DNA from: Dendrophyllia cribrosa
Taxonomy: Eukaryota; Cnidaria; Anthozoa; Scleractinia; Dendrophylliidae
Assembly (NCBI GenBank): GCA_024195265.1
Contig: JAJLRJ010000008.1
Span: forward strand, 28,726,932-28,790,931
Length of the DNA stretch: 64,000 bases
Direction of reading: 5' to 3'
This document shows, piece after piece, positions 11,108 to 22,067 of this stretch. Numbering within the stretch: position 1 is the stretch's first letter; every line of letters begins with the position of its first letter. Position numbers and translations under genes: made by a program. The notes beneath the pieces were generated by a model. That model saw only the letters and a program-made list of their open reading frames with translations, searched no databases and was not told the DNA's origin.

Positions 11108-12493
11108 AAAAGTAACTGCTGTCGTTGTTACAATTTTTTAGCATTTAGTTGACAATTTGGCAATTTAACAGTCAAACAAAAAAAGGAATAAGATTAAACG
11201 TTTGGAGCGCAATCTACGGATGTTTATCTTGGTTTGAACAAGGAGAATATTATTCAGACTTATAGAACAATTTAATGAGATAAGAACAGTATTATGCGAT
11301 TTTTACGACCGGAAAAACGAAAATAGCGACTTCAGGAAAGGAATAATGAAAGAATAAATATTCATCCCAGTAGCCTTAGGATACGGAACAAATTTTCGGC
11401 AAACCTTTAATCTTGAGAAACTGTCAATTGCAGGCTGTTGAAAAACAAACAAACGACAATCATTTGAAGGTCTTGGAGTTCTTCAAAAGGCAAGTGATTC
11501 CATTTGATTTTACTAAAGCATTGTTTCTCAATTTGTACGTTATTCAGTCAGTTCGTTAGAAGTCGGTTTCTGCCCCACTATCGTTTAGTGACTTTCCCTT
11601 ACATTTTATTTTTATTTTAGTTCGAAAACATTTAACCCTTTCTGACTCCCAAAAGTGCCAAAAATCAAAATTCAAGAAAATTCCCAAATTTCATTTTGTA
11701 ATATATTGAAAGACAAATGTTTCCATGCAAAAGTGCTGCCGAAGAGGTTTCATTTGAATGGTCACACCATAGGATTTCGTCCACAGACTCAAAAGTTAGA
11801 ACTACACAACATGTCTCCATTACTGATTAACTCTGGGAATGAAAGTGTTAAACATTTACCGATTGGAAGAAGCGAGAAATTTTTAACCGATAGTTAAGAT
11901 CATGAGATTTGGGCTCAGAATCAACGTAGTGTTCATACTAATGGAGAACTATCGGAAAAATTATTCAGTAATTGATTTTTCCCCTTCTTCGAAAGGAGTA
12001 TATTGTCTTTGGATCAGAGCTTCAAGTAGCGTCTTCTTTTTCCTTTTAATCGCAGTGACTCATATGGATTTTCCAATTCATCAGATTTGTCAGCGGGTGA
12101 AACCTTTATGTCCTTTGTATATCCGGCCGGTTTTTTAAAACATCCTATGCTTTCTCTCGCCAAACAAAGCATGAAAAGGTCAATGTCATCAGTTTGTTAC
12201 AGGCCTTGGTCGACCCTTAATGTTAAATATGTAAAATGGGCCCTTGCCGCCAAGACTACCTGCAGTGAATAGGACCAAAATTAATCATGAATTGTCTACA
12301 AAATATGCATATCTATAAAAAATTAAACTCAATCAATTACTTTGTTTTATTATTAAGACCCGTTTAAACGGCGCCAACACTTGCCTACGATCCGTCGAAT
12401 GTTGAGCGTCAGGAGTCAAACGTGTCTCATGTCTCACACATCTTTTACACTTAGTGGACTTCAACATTGTTTAAGGGTTTTTTTCTTGGGGGA
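11108..12493. other. Non-coding stretch with one copy of the 106-bp repeat family
   Basis: Around 11720-11815, motifs such as GAATGGTCACACCATAGGAT and ACTCAAAAGTTAGAACTAC match, in reverse orientation, the unit of the tandem array at 19780-20610. The rest has no supported gene. Confidence 0.5.
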
Positions 12494-12516
12494 GGGGGGG
12501 GGGGGGGGGGGGGGGG
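12494..12516. repeat. Poly-G run (about 23 nt)
   Basis: Uninterrupted G run preceded by GGGGGA. It is one of four such homopolymers in the window, all 23-25 nt. Confidence 0.9.
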
Positions 12517-12721
12517 CGTTGTAAGGCCACGGTGGTTTAGGTGAGCGTATATTATCACTCATCATATTTGTGCACAGAAAAGGTTATCAAAAAGTGAAGT
12601 GTCCCAAAGAATTCTGGCCACCATTGTAGTTGATGCCAACTTTTCGGCCCTTGTCTTTTTTACAGCTTCATAAATATCCTGAAAAATTCCCCCGATACTA
12701 AGAGTCATATGACGCACAAGA

Positions 12722-15700
12722 ATGGTGACAGTTATAGAGTGAGTATACTACAGCTTATGCTGAATTATCAAACAAATGCATCAATTCTATTAAGGATTTT
12801 ATTCCATTTAGACATTACCCGTAGTTTATAGGTAATCCAAGGGTCTGTTTGGCTAATTTCACGCCGTGGTCTATTTGCAAATTCGTTTGAATCTGATTTG
12901 CCTTTTCATCGTTGGCTATTTAGTAAATAAACCCTTGCCGGTGGCCTGTATATCAGAGGATAATGGCCGCGTCTCGGTTTGAAACTGACAGGGAGGTGCG
13001 AGAGCACTCTTAGCACCAAACTAAAACTGCTATTAGAGTTGTTTTCAATTGAGTATCGAAAGTATTTTCCTAATAGCTTTGGTCTTGCATTCCAACGCTT
13101 TGTTCTTTGTTATTGGCTAAAAAATCTCGCGCCACTTTCTCAACCAATCAGCAGTAAAATCAAAACCAATTGTGAATTGGAAGCACGCGTTTTCCCGCGC
13201 TTAGCGCCGGCTACAGGTGTTTGCATCGAGTTCTGATTGGTTGATTAGATTGTCTGCGTTTCTTGTGATTGGTCAGAGTATTACTTTGGTTTTGGTTTTA
13301 CGACACTCACGTGAAAACCGCTCTAAAAACCTTGGTTTTGTAATTGTCAGGTGTGGCACTCAAGTTGATATACGGAGCATACAAGATGCTGAAATACGGT
13401 AATGTAACTTATAGATTATAGCCTGTTTACAGCTGCCCATGCCCTTTAAAATGTCGGAGTAGAAGTACGAGTCCCTTTTCTGACGAAGGAAGAAAAACGG
13501 AGAATTGTGTTTCAGGTTTACCCTCGGACGTACACGCAAACCTAAACCCCTACCGTAGTCTGTGAACAGGATCCTTTCTGGGGAGTCATCGGGTAAAAGA
13601 AAATTGGCTCTCCGTTAATTCCCCCTTAAATGAGCCTGTTCACGAGCTACCCCCATCACGTACAACGGGAAGGATGGGGAGGTGGCAACGTTTGGTACAT
13701 GGAATGAAAAGGTTAAGGGATTTTTGCTGTTCCTTTAGCTTAGGTGGTTGAGCAATGATTTTTACCTATTGTTGTTACTGATCAGGGCCGGGTTGTTCAA
13801 AGCACGATGAGCATCACAGTTTAATCCAGTTAAATAACTCATTAATGAAGGTTTTTTTTTTTTAAATTTTTGCCTTTGAGTTTTGACTGACTTTTTTTCT
13901 CTCGAGCTAAAAATTATCTTTAGAGAACATTTTTAATGACGAGAAATCAAATTCTCGGTTAACTTTCAATTCTGGATATCGGCTTTCGAACAACTGCACA
14001 CAACGAGGATTGTGAGTTTAGGAGTGACGCTTGGAATGCTGTTGTACTGTTTTCCCATATCATTTTAGTGCTTCTAAAGGAAACTATGTGAAAACTAATA
14101 CAGCTTGAGCTTTTCAGTTCATTCAGCTGAATATTTCTGCAGTAGCAGAACATTTTAGGGAAAGAAATCTTATCCGCAAAATTAACTGCTGCGTTCTCCT
14201 TTCCGAAAATCCTAGCTGACCTAATTTCGTACTTAAATCGAAAACAAAGGCGGTTTAATTCTCCGAGGTTACGAAAGATTGAGGCGGGATTTTACTAAAG
14301 AAACTCTAAATTTTAGTCCAATTTATTACGAATTTTTTTTAGGGGTTAGGCCTTATGAACAACTTTTCCACAGAAACGATTGTTTTGTTGGGTGTTCCTG
14401 AACTAAGCCCAGGTGGCGGCATTTCCAATCTAAAAAAGACTGATTTAGACGGCACAACTTTTAATTGCCTACAACTATCGCTGGAACCTGCTCACGCCAT
14501 GTATACAACACGAATCGCGTCGTCTAAATAAGCCTATGACTCGCTCACAACTGTTGCGTGCAACACGAAAAAAGTTGTAGGATTTTGAAACATGTTTTGA
14601 ATGGACCGTTTTTTCCCGTAGTACAAATTCTTATAATTTCGCTGTTACGTAACGGTTGTTGTGACACTCATATAGCTTGGGCTACCTGTGTCTAAATCAT
14701 CTTTAACATTTCGTTGTTTTCAGATTGCCACCTAACGTCGCGTGCACAAGTGTAGGCGTCCAGGTGGAAGAAGACGAACTTGAACCAGAAACAGCTGATG
14801 ACAAAGAAATGATCAGGTATCTCTCGGTCAGCGCTTTGTACGAAAGAAAATCCTGTCGCGGTTCAACCCGAGAGGGATACTCTCATATATAAGCTCTATG
14901 GGTATGTGCGTTTTGAAGGGTATGGTTTTCAAGCAGTTTAGTCCGGGATAGGGTATAGAAATCAGAGAGTTTTTGCCTAGAATAAGGTATCATTTGTCAG
15001 GAAACTGATCAGTGGTATGAAGAATTAAGTCTAGAATAGGAATCGAAACTCGGAAGAGAAAGAGCCTTCTCTAAACGGAAATAAAATCACCGCGGCAACA
15101 TTATTGACAGATCAAAAAAACTACTAGTGATACAGTTCTGAAAATATCAAGTCTGGGATAGGGTAGGGAGTTTTGGTGTTTACTAGGATTGCAAAATCAG
15201 CTGAACATGGTCTGGTATAGGGTAAGGGTTTTAGAGTCCCAGCGGCACATCCCCACACCCCCACCCAAACACCCAAACACCCAAACATATACAGAGTACC
15301 CCCCCCCCCCCCCCCCCCCCCCCACGGGCGGTTCAAATTGAAAGTTACCGTTCCAATCAATGAAGTCGAGACTTCTGAATAAATGTTCCAGTTGGAGTCA
15401 CGGGAATTTAATGCTTGTTCTAGTTCACAAGAAAGGTCCGAAAATTAACTTTACTTTCGGGGAGCCGCTACTGTCGAAAGTATTAACTTTAATTTATGAT
15501 CCAAACCAGCAATTAGCTTTCCATTTATTATTTGCATACTTCCTTCCTAACTCCTTCCTTTCTTCTTCTTTTTCCGTTTCGTCCTCTTTTTTTGCACCTG
15601 TTATATAAATAGCGATGGTTTAGCGCTCCTCAATGGAGACTCACCCTCTGCTGAGGTGATTATCGAAGACAGAAGGCTTCCAAAATACCGCTGTGATTAT

Positions 15701-17111
15701 TGTTATGGATGTCTGCTGTGTGATCAAGAACACCCCTGGTACAGCCTGCGTGGAAAGGGTGCGTTTATGATTTGCTTTTTTTATAAAAAAAAAACTCCCT
15801 TTAGCTAAATATTCTGTAAAAAGTTGCCATATTTCTCCATCAGGGCCATCTGCAACCAATGAAACTTTACTGATAGTTTCATTGCACTCATATAGTAATT
15901 ATTAACAAAACTGGGGCATTATTTTTAGATATCAATTGATACAAATTTGTTTTTGCGCTGAAGCTTGAAAAGTCATTTCGCGATAGCTTTGGTGCTGCAT
16001 AACTACGCTTTGCGATTGGTTAAAAAATCTCGCGCCACTTTCAAAACCAATCAACCAATCAGAAATAAAAAACATCAATTGTGAGTTGCTGCATTTTCCC
16101 GCACTTGGCGCAGGCTACATGTATTTGCCTCGATAATTGAGATTGCTTCATTGGATTGTCTGCGTCTGCCGTGATTGACGATAGCCTGAATTACTTTGGT
16201 TTGGGCTTTACGACACTCAATTGATAACCACTCTTACTGAGAACCACTTTTCACCCTATTTAGCCTGTTCCAGGCGTTCAGATAGTGGGGAAAGCGCGAA
16301 TAGTTGGGGAAGTCGCGAAGAAAAGCGAGCGAAAAAAATGCGGGGAGACTGGGGAGAGGAGGCGAGGGAACTGACATAATTGACATATGATTGACAACTG
16401 AGTTGGCGGTATAAAAGTGGGCGGAAGGACCTTTTGTTGAGTTTGTTTACAGGCGTTCCCTCGTCTCCTCGCATTTTTTTACGCTCGCTGTTCTTCGCGC
16501 CCTCCCCAACTATTTGCGCTTTCCCTACTATCTGAACGCCTGGAACAGGCTACACCCTATTAAATAATTATACTGATATCTCCAACTTCTTGCCATCGCA
16601 CAAATGCCACTTTCTCTCCCTTATGTCCCATTCTTTCCCAGCTCCCACCCCTTTTCTCATGGGTACTGGCCCGCTGCCCCGTTAACGACCCAAGACACCG
16701 GAGTACATCCCGGATCCATGCAAGTAGCCTGCGTGCACGAGGTAGGTGCTATAGAAATGGTAGGTAAAGGAGGTATCCGCTCTTGCAGAGCGCAGAGTAC
16801 GAAGGGACAGCCAGACGTTTCATGGGGAGGGGGGCAGAATGGCAAAAACAATGGCGTTATTGTAGGTGCCACCTTTTCCACTAGCTCCCTTCACACTCCG
16901 CGCCCTCTCAAAGCGCTTCACGCGCGCGCCCAAGTCACCCCTTCCCATCCTCTTCTTAGCGCATGCAAGCAAACAAATGTTTTTATTTTCTCTTGCAGCC
17001 TTCCTGTGGGTGCTGCTATTAACGCCTGGTTACCTTGTGTTGGGCGTGGTATTGTTACCTTTCTTCATTCTCATGGGCATCGCTTACTGTGTGGCCGCCG
17101 CCATTGAGTAA
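12722..17111 (+). CDS. Small single-pass membrane protein B, relative of gene A (4-exon model, 122 aa)
   Basis: The supported exons are 14724-14816, 15613-15758 and 16999-17111; all join in frame and end at TAA. They encode an acidic segment (VQVEEDELEPET), then a cysteine cluster (CDYCYGCLLC) and RGK at the splice site. The hydrophobic end is WVLLLTPGYLVLGVVLLPF followed by AIE. The Cys cluster, the RGK|A/G phase-1 intron and the W-V-L-L-L...Y-L...G-x-V-x-L-P-F-x-I-L pattern match gene A at 270-1780. The first exon (12722-12738) is tentative: its ATG has a good context (aagaATGG) and a GA|gtgagt donor of the right phase. However, a 3' splice-like CAG at 12663 and an upstream ATG leave the start unsure. 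The function is unknown. Confidence 0.62.
13034..13325. mobile_element. MITE family M1, copy 1
   Basis: The family consensus ends are AGAGCAGTTTTCAATTGAG at the left and CTCAATTGAAAACTGCTCT at the right. The interior includes CTCGCGCCACTTTCTCAACC, ATTTTCCCGCGCTTGGCGCC and TTTGGTTTTACGACACTCA. This copy ends CTCACGTGAAAACCGCTCTA. All four copies lie in the same orientation. Confidence 0.82.
14004..14335. repeat. Dispersed repeat R3, copy 2
   Basis: The sequence is related to 10212-10545 and 29300-29690 throughout. It lies between the proposed exon 1 and exon 2 of membrane gene B. Confidence 0.6.
14900..15250. repeat. Region of GGGATAGGGTA-type repeats
   Basis: The motif TCCGGGATAGGGTA/TCTGGGATAGGGTA recurs at about 14942 and 15152, with TCTGGTATAGGGTAAGGGTT at 15211. 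It resembles the GGTACCTCTTAGGG repeat style of the GC-capped MITE but cannot be placed in that family. It lies in an intron of gene B. Confidence 0.4.
15299..15323. repeat. Poly-C run (25 nt)
   Basis: Uninterrupted C run preceded by CCCAAACA repeats (15258-15288). It lies in an intron of membrane gene B. Confidence 0.9.
15975..16235. mobile_element. MITE family M1, copy 2 (left end lost)
   Basis: The interior matches copies 1, 3 and 4 (CTCGCGCCACTTTCAAAACC and ACTTTGGTTTGGGCTTTACG), and the right end CTCAATTGATAACCACTCT is recognisable. The AGCAGTTTTCAATTGAG terminus is missing at the left. Confidence 0.75.
16261..16552. mobile_element. TAG...CTA element with 9-bp target duplication (292 bp)
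   Basis: The terminal inverted repeats begin TAGCCTGTTCCAGGCGTTCA and remain recognisable for about 50 bp. CACCCTATT flanks both sides (16252-16260 and 16553-16561). It inserted next to MITE M1 copy 2, within the last intron of membrane gene B. There is no coding capacity. Confidence 0.88.
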
Positions 17112-17600
17112 CAATGAATGACTGAATTATTGAACTAAAAAGCTTGAGGGACTAAAAATGGCTTATGGACGTTCAGTTTGTCCATCCCCAGATCATGATT
17201 CAACATTTCGGTCAAACGAAAGGCTGTTTTCTCAGTAATTCCCCCATAACTTGAACTTTTCGACAACTTAAACGAAATCCCGGATCCTTTGACAAAGAGA
17301 TCCCATTAACTAACTCGAACACAGGGCCTGATAACCTATATGGCGGATCTCTAACATTTTCACTTAGCTGCAAGACTTATCCGGGACTTAAAAAGCTTCA
17401 GGGCTCCGGGCTAAAAAAAACTAGAGGACCCTAGGACAGAAAACAGGAGTTCCAGAGCACCATTACATAATAGAATCCCAGAATCGTCATTTTCACAGTT
17501 CATTTTGAGAACAACGAATTATATATTTATGCTTGATAAATGTTACAATATGCAGTATGAGCAATCAAGGCTGTTCATATGAGTTCAAAAGATTACAGTA
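17112..17600. other. Region 3' of membrane gene B
   Basis: This should contain the 3' untranslated end. I see no AATAAA hexamer close to the stop. No other feature is supported. Confidence 0.4.
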
Positions 17601-18051
17601 TAGAGCAGTTTTCAATTGAGTATCGAAAGTAATTACAAAATTGCTTTGGTTTTGCATTGATACGCTTTGTGATTGGCTAAAGAAATCTCGCGCCACTTTC
17701 TCGACCAATCAGAAGTAAAACCAAAACCAATCGTGACTTGCTCGCACGCATTTTCCCGCGCTTGGCGCCGCCGACATGTGATTGCTTCGAACTTTGATTG
17801 GTTCATTGGATTGTTTACGACTGCTGTGATTGGTCAGAGTAATTACTTTAGTTTTGGTTTTACGACACTCAATAGACCAATTCCGATATATTAAAATTCA
17901 TACTTGGCTCCGAGGCTTAGGGGAATAAAACAAAAGAAATCACATCGAGGTTCAGGTATGAATAATTTATTTCTTTTGTTTTATTCCCCTAAGCCTCGGA
18001 GCCAAGTATGAATTTTAATATATCGGAATTGGTCTATTGAAAACTGCTCTA
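17601..18051. mobile_element. MITE family M1, copy 3, carrying a nested foldback
   Basis: The left end TAGAGCAGTTTTCAATTGAG is intact. The right inverted repeat is interrupted after CTCAAT by the 162-bp foldback at 17874-18035 and resumes as ATTGAAAACTGCTCTA. The order of insertion is therefore clear: M1 first, foldback later. Confidence 0.88.
17874..18035. mobile_element. Perfect foldback element (67-bp arms, 28-bp loop)
   Basis: The arms 17874-17940 and 17969-18035 are reverse complements without a mismatch that I can see. They start AGACCAATTCCGATATATTA and end ...GGAATTGGTCT. AT dinucleotides flank the insertion (17872-17873 and 18036-18037). Perfect arms suggest a recent insertion. Confidence 0.9.
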
Positions 18052-18180
18052 AAAAGTATTATTAATTTGTCGTATTATAGAATCAGATTCTATTTCCAGG
18101 GGTCGTTACTTTTGGCATTTTATACTTTTTCCTAATTTAGCCTAAAAACACACAAGAGGATACTTTGCCTTTTACAACTC

Positions 18181-18469
18181 AGCAGTTTTCAATTGAGTGT
18201 TAAAAGTAATTTTGAGATTGCTGTGGCTTTCCATTGCTACGCTTTGCGATTGGTTAAAAAATATCGCGCCACTTTCTCAACCAATCAGGAAAAACTAAAA
18301 ATGTTCAAAACCATGCAATCGTGACTTGGTCGCACGCGTTTTCCCGCGCTTGGCAGCACGTGTTTGCTACGAGTTCTGATTGGTTCATTGGATTGTCTGT
18401 GTCTGTTGTGATTGGCCAGAGTAATTACTTTGGTTTTGGTTTTACGACACTCAATTGGAAACTGTTCTA
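18181..18469. mobile_element. MITE family M1, copy 4
   Basis: The left end is AGCAGTTTTCAATTGAGTG and the right end CTCAATTGGAAACTGTTCTA. The interior is colinear with the other three copies. Confidence 0.82.
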
Positions 18470-19780
18470 ATAAGCCTAACTTTCAAGCAAAATGTTGCAT
18501 CGTGGTTATTTTGCACAAACATGGCGAAAATTCATCGATTTTTTTGTGGGAATTTAAGGTTAGATATTCGTTTCCCGATTTATTTTCGTCATAAGATCGA
18601 TCGCATTAAAATTAGAGACGATGATTGACGTAAACATATCACAAACCTCTTTGTCTGGTGTCATCTAACTTTTTCGAGAACAACTTTGAATCATATCTAT
18701 TGTCTCCCTTGCACAAAAGTTTCGGATGTTTGTCCGAAATACTTATGATGCTTCATTTTGTTTGAAAGGGTTTATTAAGGAGCTTTACATTTGAGTACGA
18801 GTACGACTTTTGAATTTAAAGCTGGTCACGTTCCCAGATCTGTCGGTTCTTCCCGTTGCCGAACAGAAGATAAGGAGACTCTAGGTATGGAATTAGTGTG
18901 ATAAATCATAGTTAATAGAACAAACTGGTTATGAAGCTTAATAAATTTCAAAAAGAGTGTACAAAGCTGCTTTGTTTTATGTTGAACGAACCGTGACCCT
19001 GCACATTGTTTTGTTTAACGTGTGAGCCCAAATGTTTCTACTGGGCAGTTGCTCATATGCATTTCAATACCTTTTGTGTTTTGTGCAGGGTCAAGGCAAA
19101 CGAACAAAAGAAATGGAGCCGAACAAAAACATATAACAAAGGACTGACTGAGTTTCATAATTAACCAGTTTATTCTATTAACTATGGATAAATGGTTAAG
19201 TAGAGCACGTAAACTAGCGGTTTAAAAAGTCGTACTCATATTCGGCTCGTACTCGTTGTCCGATCTAATGTTCCCTATTAATTATTCTACTATCACAAGC
19301 TTTATGTCTGACTTTGTATCAACCAAAGATAACTGATTAGAGTGCCAATGTTAGTTTGCGTTCGTTTTAACAAATCTAAATTGAAAATTAGATTGCAATA
19401 TGAACGATCCACGTCCGAGAGTGAATCATTTAGATTCGTATCTGAATCTTGTTTCAGATTGTGTGTTCCATTTGGTGAACTAGCTTTCAGATCAATAGCA
19501 CGTGGTCGTTCAGAACCATGGCAAACAAACCAACAGAGACCCTTCGAAGAAGGGCCAGGGCAAAAGGGACGGAACGGATCGATCGTTTTGCGAATTTTTG
19601 TTCCAGCTAACATGAAAATTCAAACAATCTGGATTCCCTTAATTTGAAACTGGATTGTCTAAAAGGAACGCTACTATACTCCTCGCTCAGTCTTTAATCC
19701 TCAGATTCACTTACACACCGAAACCTAAAGGCATGTCATGTAACTTTTGCGCAGTCTGTGGAACTCGGAAATCCTATGAT
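18470..19780. other. Non-coding stretch
   Basis: Two opposing frames of about 100 codons lie at 19302-19647 and overlap almost fully on opposite strands. Neither has a recognisable domain. Loosely palindromic segments share TTAATAGAACAAACTGGTTA (18911) and TAACCAGTTTATTCTATTAA (19163), so 18900-19190 may be an old foldback. Confidence 0.45.
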
Positions 19781-20610
19781 GTCACATGGTGTCAGAGGTG
19801 CGATCATTTCAAAGGAAAGCTACTGAGCAGTACTTTCTTGTAGTGCTGCCGGTTCAGTTTATTATGCTGTACACGGTGGTTCTATCTTTTGAGTTTGAGA
19901 AAGAAATCCTAGTGTATGCAATTCCAATAAAAGTAGTGCTTTCCTGTGGTGCTGTTTATTATGCTGTACAAGGTGATTTTAACTTTTGAGTTGAAGACTG
20001 AGAAATCCTAGAGTATGAGGTGCTGTTTATTATGCTGTATATGTGGTTCTAAGTTTTGAGTCTCTGGTTGAATCCTAATTAAGCGTCTGACCATTGAAAT
20101 CATGGATGCTATGGAGCACTATTTTCATGTGGAACTGTTAATTATACTATACAAGGTGGTTCTAACTTTTGAGTCTGTGAATGAAATTCTAAAGTGTGAC
20201 CATTTAAATGAAAGCTACTGAGCAGTACTTTCCTGTGGTACTGTTTATTATGCTATACAAGGTGGTTCTAACTTTTGAGTCTGTGAATGAAATTCTAAAG
20301 TGTGACCATTTAAATGAAAGCTACTGAGCAGTACTTTCCTGTGGTACTGTTTATTATACTATACAAGGTGGTTCTAACTTTTGAGTCTGTGAATGAAATT
20401 CTAAAGTGTGACCATTTAAATGAAAGCTACTGAGCAGTACTTTCCTGTGGTACTGTTTATTATACTATACAAGGTGGTTCTAACTTTTGAGTCTGTGAAT
20501 GAAATTCTAAAGTGTGACCATTCAAATGAAAGCCACTGAGCAGTTGTTTCCTGAATACTGTTTATTATGCTGTACAATGTTGTTCTAATTTGTTATTCTT
20601 CGGATCAGGA
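19780..20610. repeat. 106-bp tandem repeat array
   Basis: The motif AGCAGTACTTTCCTGTGG recurs at 20221, 20327 and 20433, and a diverged form lies at 20539, each spaced exactly 106 bp. Older, degenerate units extend left to about 19,800. Each unit contains GGTGGTTCTAACTTTTGAGT and GTGTGACCATTTAAATGAAA. Single copies of the same sequence are scattered through the window. Confidence 0.93.
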
Positions 20611-21981
20611 AATTTTAACGTATGACCACATTATAATTATAGGCAATACTATAATTATAGGCAACACTTCCCTATCTGATTGGTTAAAAATAAATTCGGA
20701 ATTTTTCTTGAAAGAGCGGTTAACGGGTTCTAATCACCGCTGTCAATCAGTTTTCAGTGAAAAGGAAAACAGAAGCCCACAATCCCCTCCAATCTGCCAC
20801 GGATTTTATCGAGACGTGTAGGCAGAACTTTCTTTCAACCTTTTTCGCGTAATTTCATTATATGGATTTTCGTATTTTTTTTATGGCAAGGTAAAAGGCC
20901 ACAAACCAGCCTGACATAAGTTATGCTCGATCCATGATGCCGATTTTCCATCTTCTCAACTGATGATTTTGTGTTTGAGTGAACGAACCTCAGCCAGACA
21001 GAAGACATATCGAAAGGTAGGCGGTAAAAAAAGCGTCGTGTTAATCTTGATTTTTTTAGCCGGCACAGGGGTCGCCTTTTATGATTTTGGCGAACAACAA
21101 AACGAGCGTCCGTGATCTGCGTCAAATCTTTAAATTAAGTAAACCGCAATATCATAATCTCCCAAGTCTATGCGAACAGCGACAAGTAAAACTTTTGTCC
21201 ACTGTTTTTAAGATAAAAAGAACGGCACAAAACAATAGGTTTAATGAGCGAAAACAATTCCTGTGCACGTGTTGCACGTGCGTTTAACATTTTGGTACAT
21301 TTCTTGCCGTTTCCTGCAAAACAACAACGTCAAATGATCAAATTATAGGTTTTGTGGAGAACGTGAACACACGACGGTTAATTTTCCTTTCTCCATTTGA
21401 ACCGGGAAGCCATCCATTCAAATTCAGCTCCTGGACAATCCAGTCACATTAGACAAACTAAACAAATTGGAACAACTGCAAAGTAGTTTTAAACATCGCG
21501 AATCCTTTTTCAACTGACGTTTTCCTTGGCGTTGCCGTCGTCGTTGCTTAAGCTCCCTATTAGCTAGTGACGCCCGGACCAGCCAGTTTACGTGATTTAT
21601 TAACTGTAAGACACTACATGTCACTTTCCTTTCACTATACATTTAAAAGACTCCATATTTACAGCCCGCTTTTTATAGTTGTGTGTCGAATCCCGGGGAA
21701 AAAGGGGGAAGACTACCATATAAAATCGACAGTGGGAAGTTTTGAAAGAAAAGCCCGCTAAAATGTACTAGAAACCCGATTTGTGAGAGTGGCTCACATT
21801 AATTTTTATACCGTAAGATGTAACAATTATTTCTGAAAACTTGTCGATCTGTCAGCATGTTTTTCTGGCTTACAACCGACAGTGTTTTTTTTTCGATTCA
21901 AACACAGTTCAGTGGTACCAAACCACGAATTTTAACCTCTGAAAAGTACGACGATCCTGCGACGATCAGATCCCCGTCACT
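20611..21981. other. Non-coding stretch left of the large foldback
   Basis: Only short frames lie on both strands, with no recognised domain. A palindromic AATTATAGGCAA(TA/CA)CT direct duplication occurs at about 20633-20665. I find no supported gene. Confidence 0.45.
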
Positions 21982-22067
21982 TCTGTGTGGGCTTGTGTTT
22001 CGTGTACCGGGATCACCAATTTCTTAATGATTAAGGTTTGCACCGGGATCACCAATTTGTTGATGGT

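Noticed and set aside
12664..12738. An internal coding exon of membrane gene B encoding FINILKNSPDTKSHMTHKNG
   Set aside because: It is open but ends in phase 0, which does not join the exon at 14724 (needs phase 2). The alternative short ATG frame ending in phase 2 was used as a tentative start instead.
19302..19647. Opposing 100-codon frames as a gene
   Set aside because: They overlap almost entirely on opposite strands, have no recognisable motif and lack convincing splice or start context.
19780..20610. A CRISPR-like array
   Set aside because: The 106-bp units are contiguous, with no unique spacers, and the sequence is from an animal genome.
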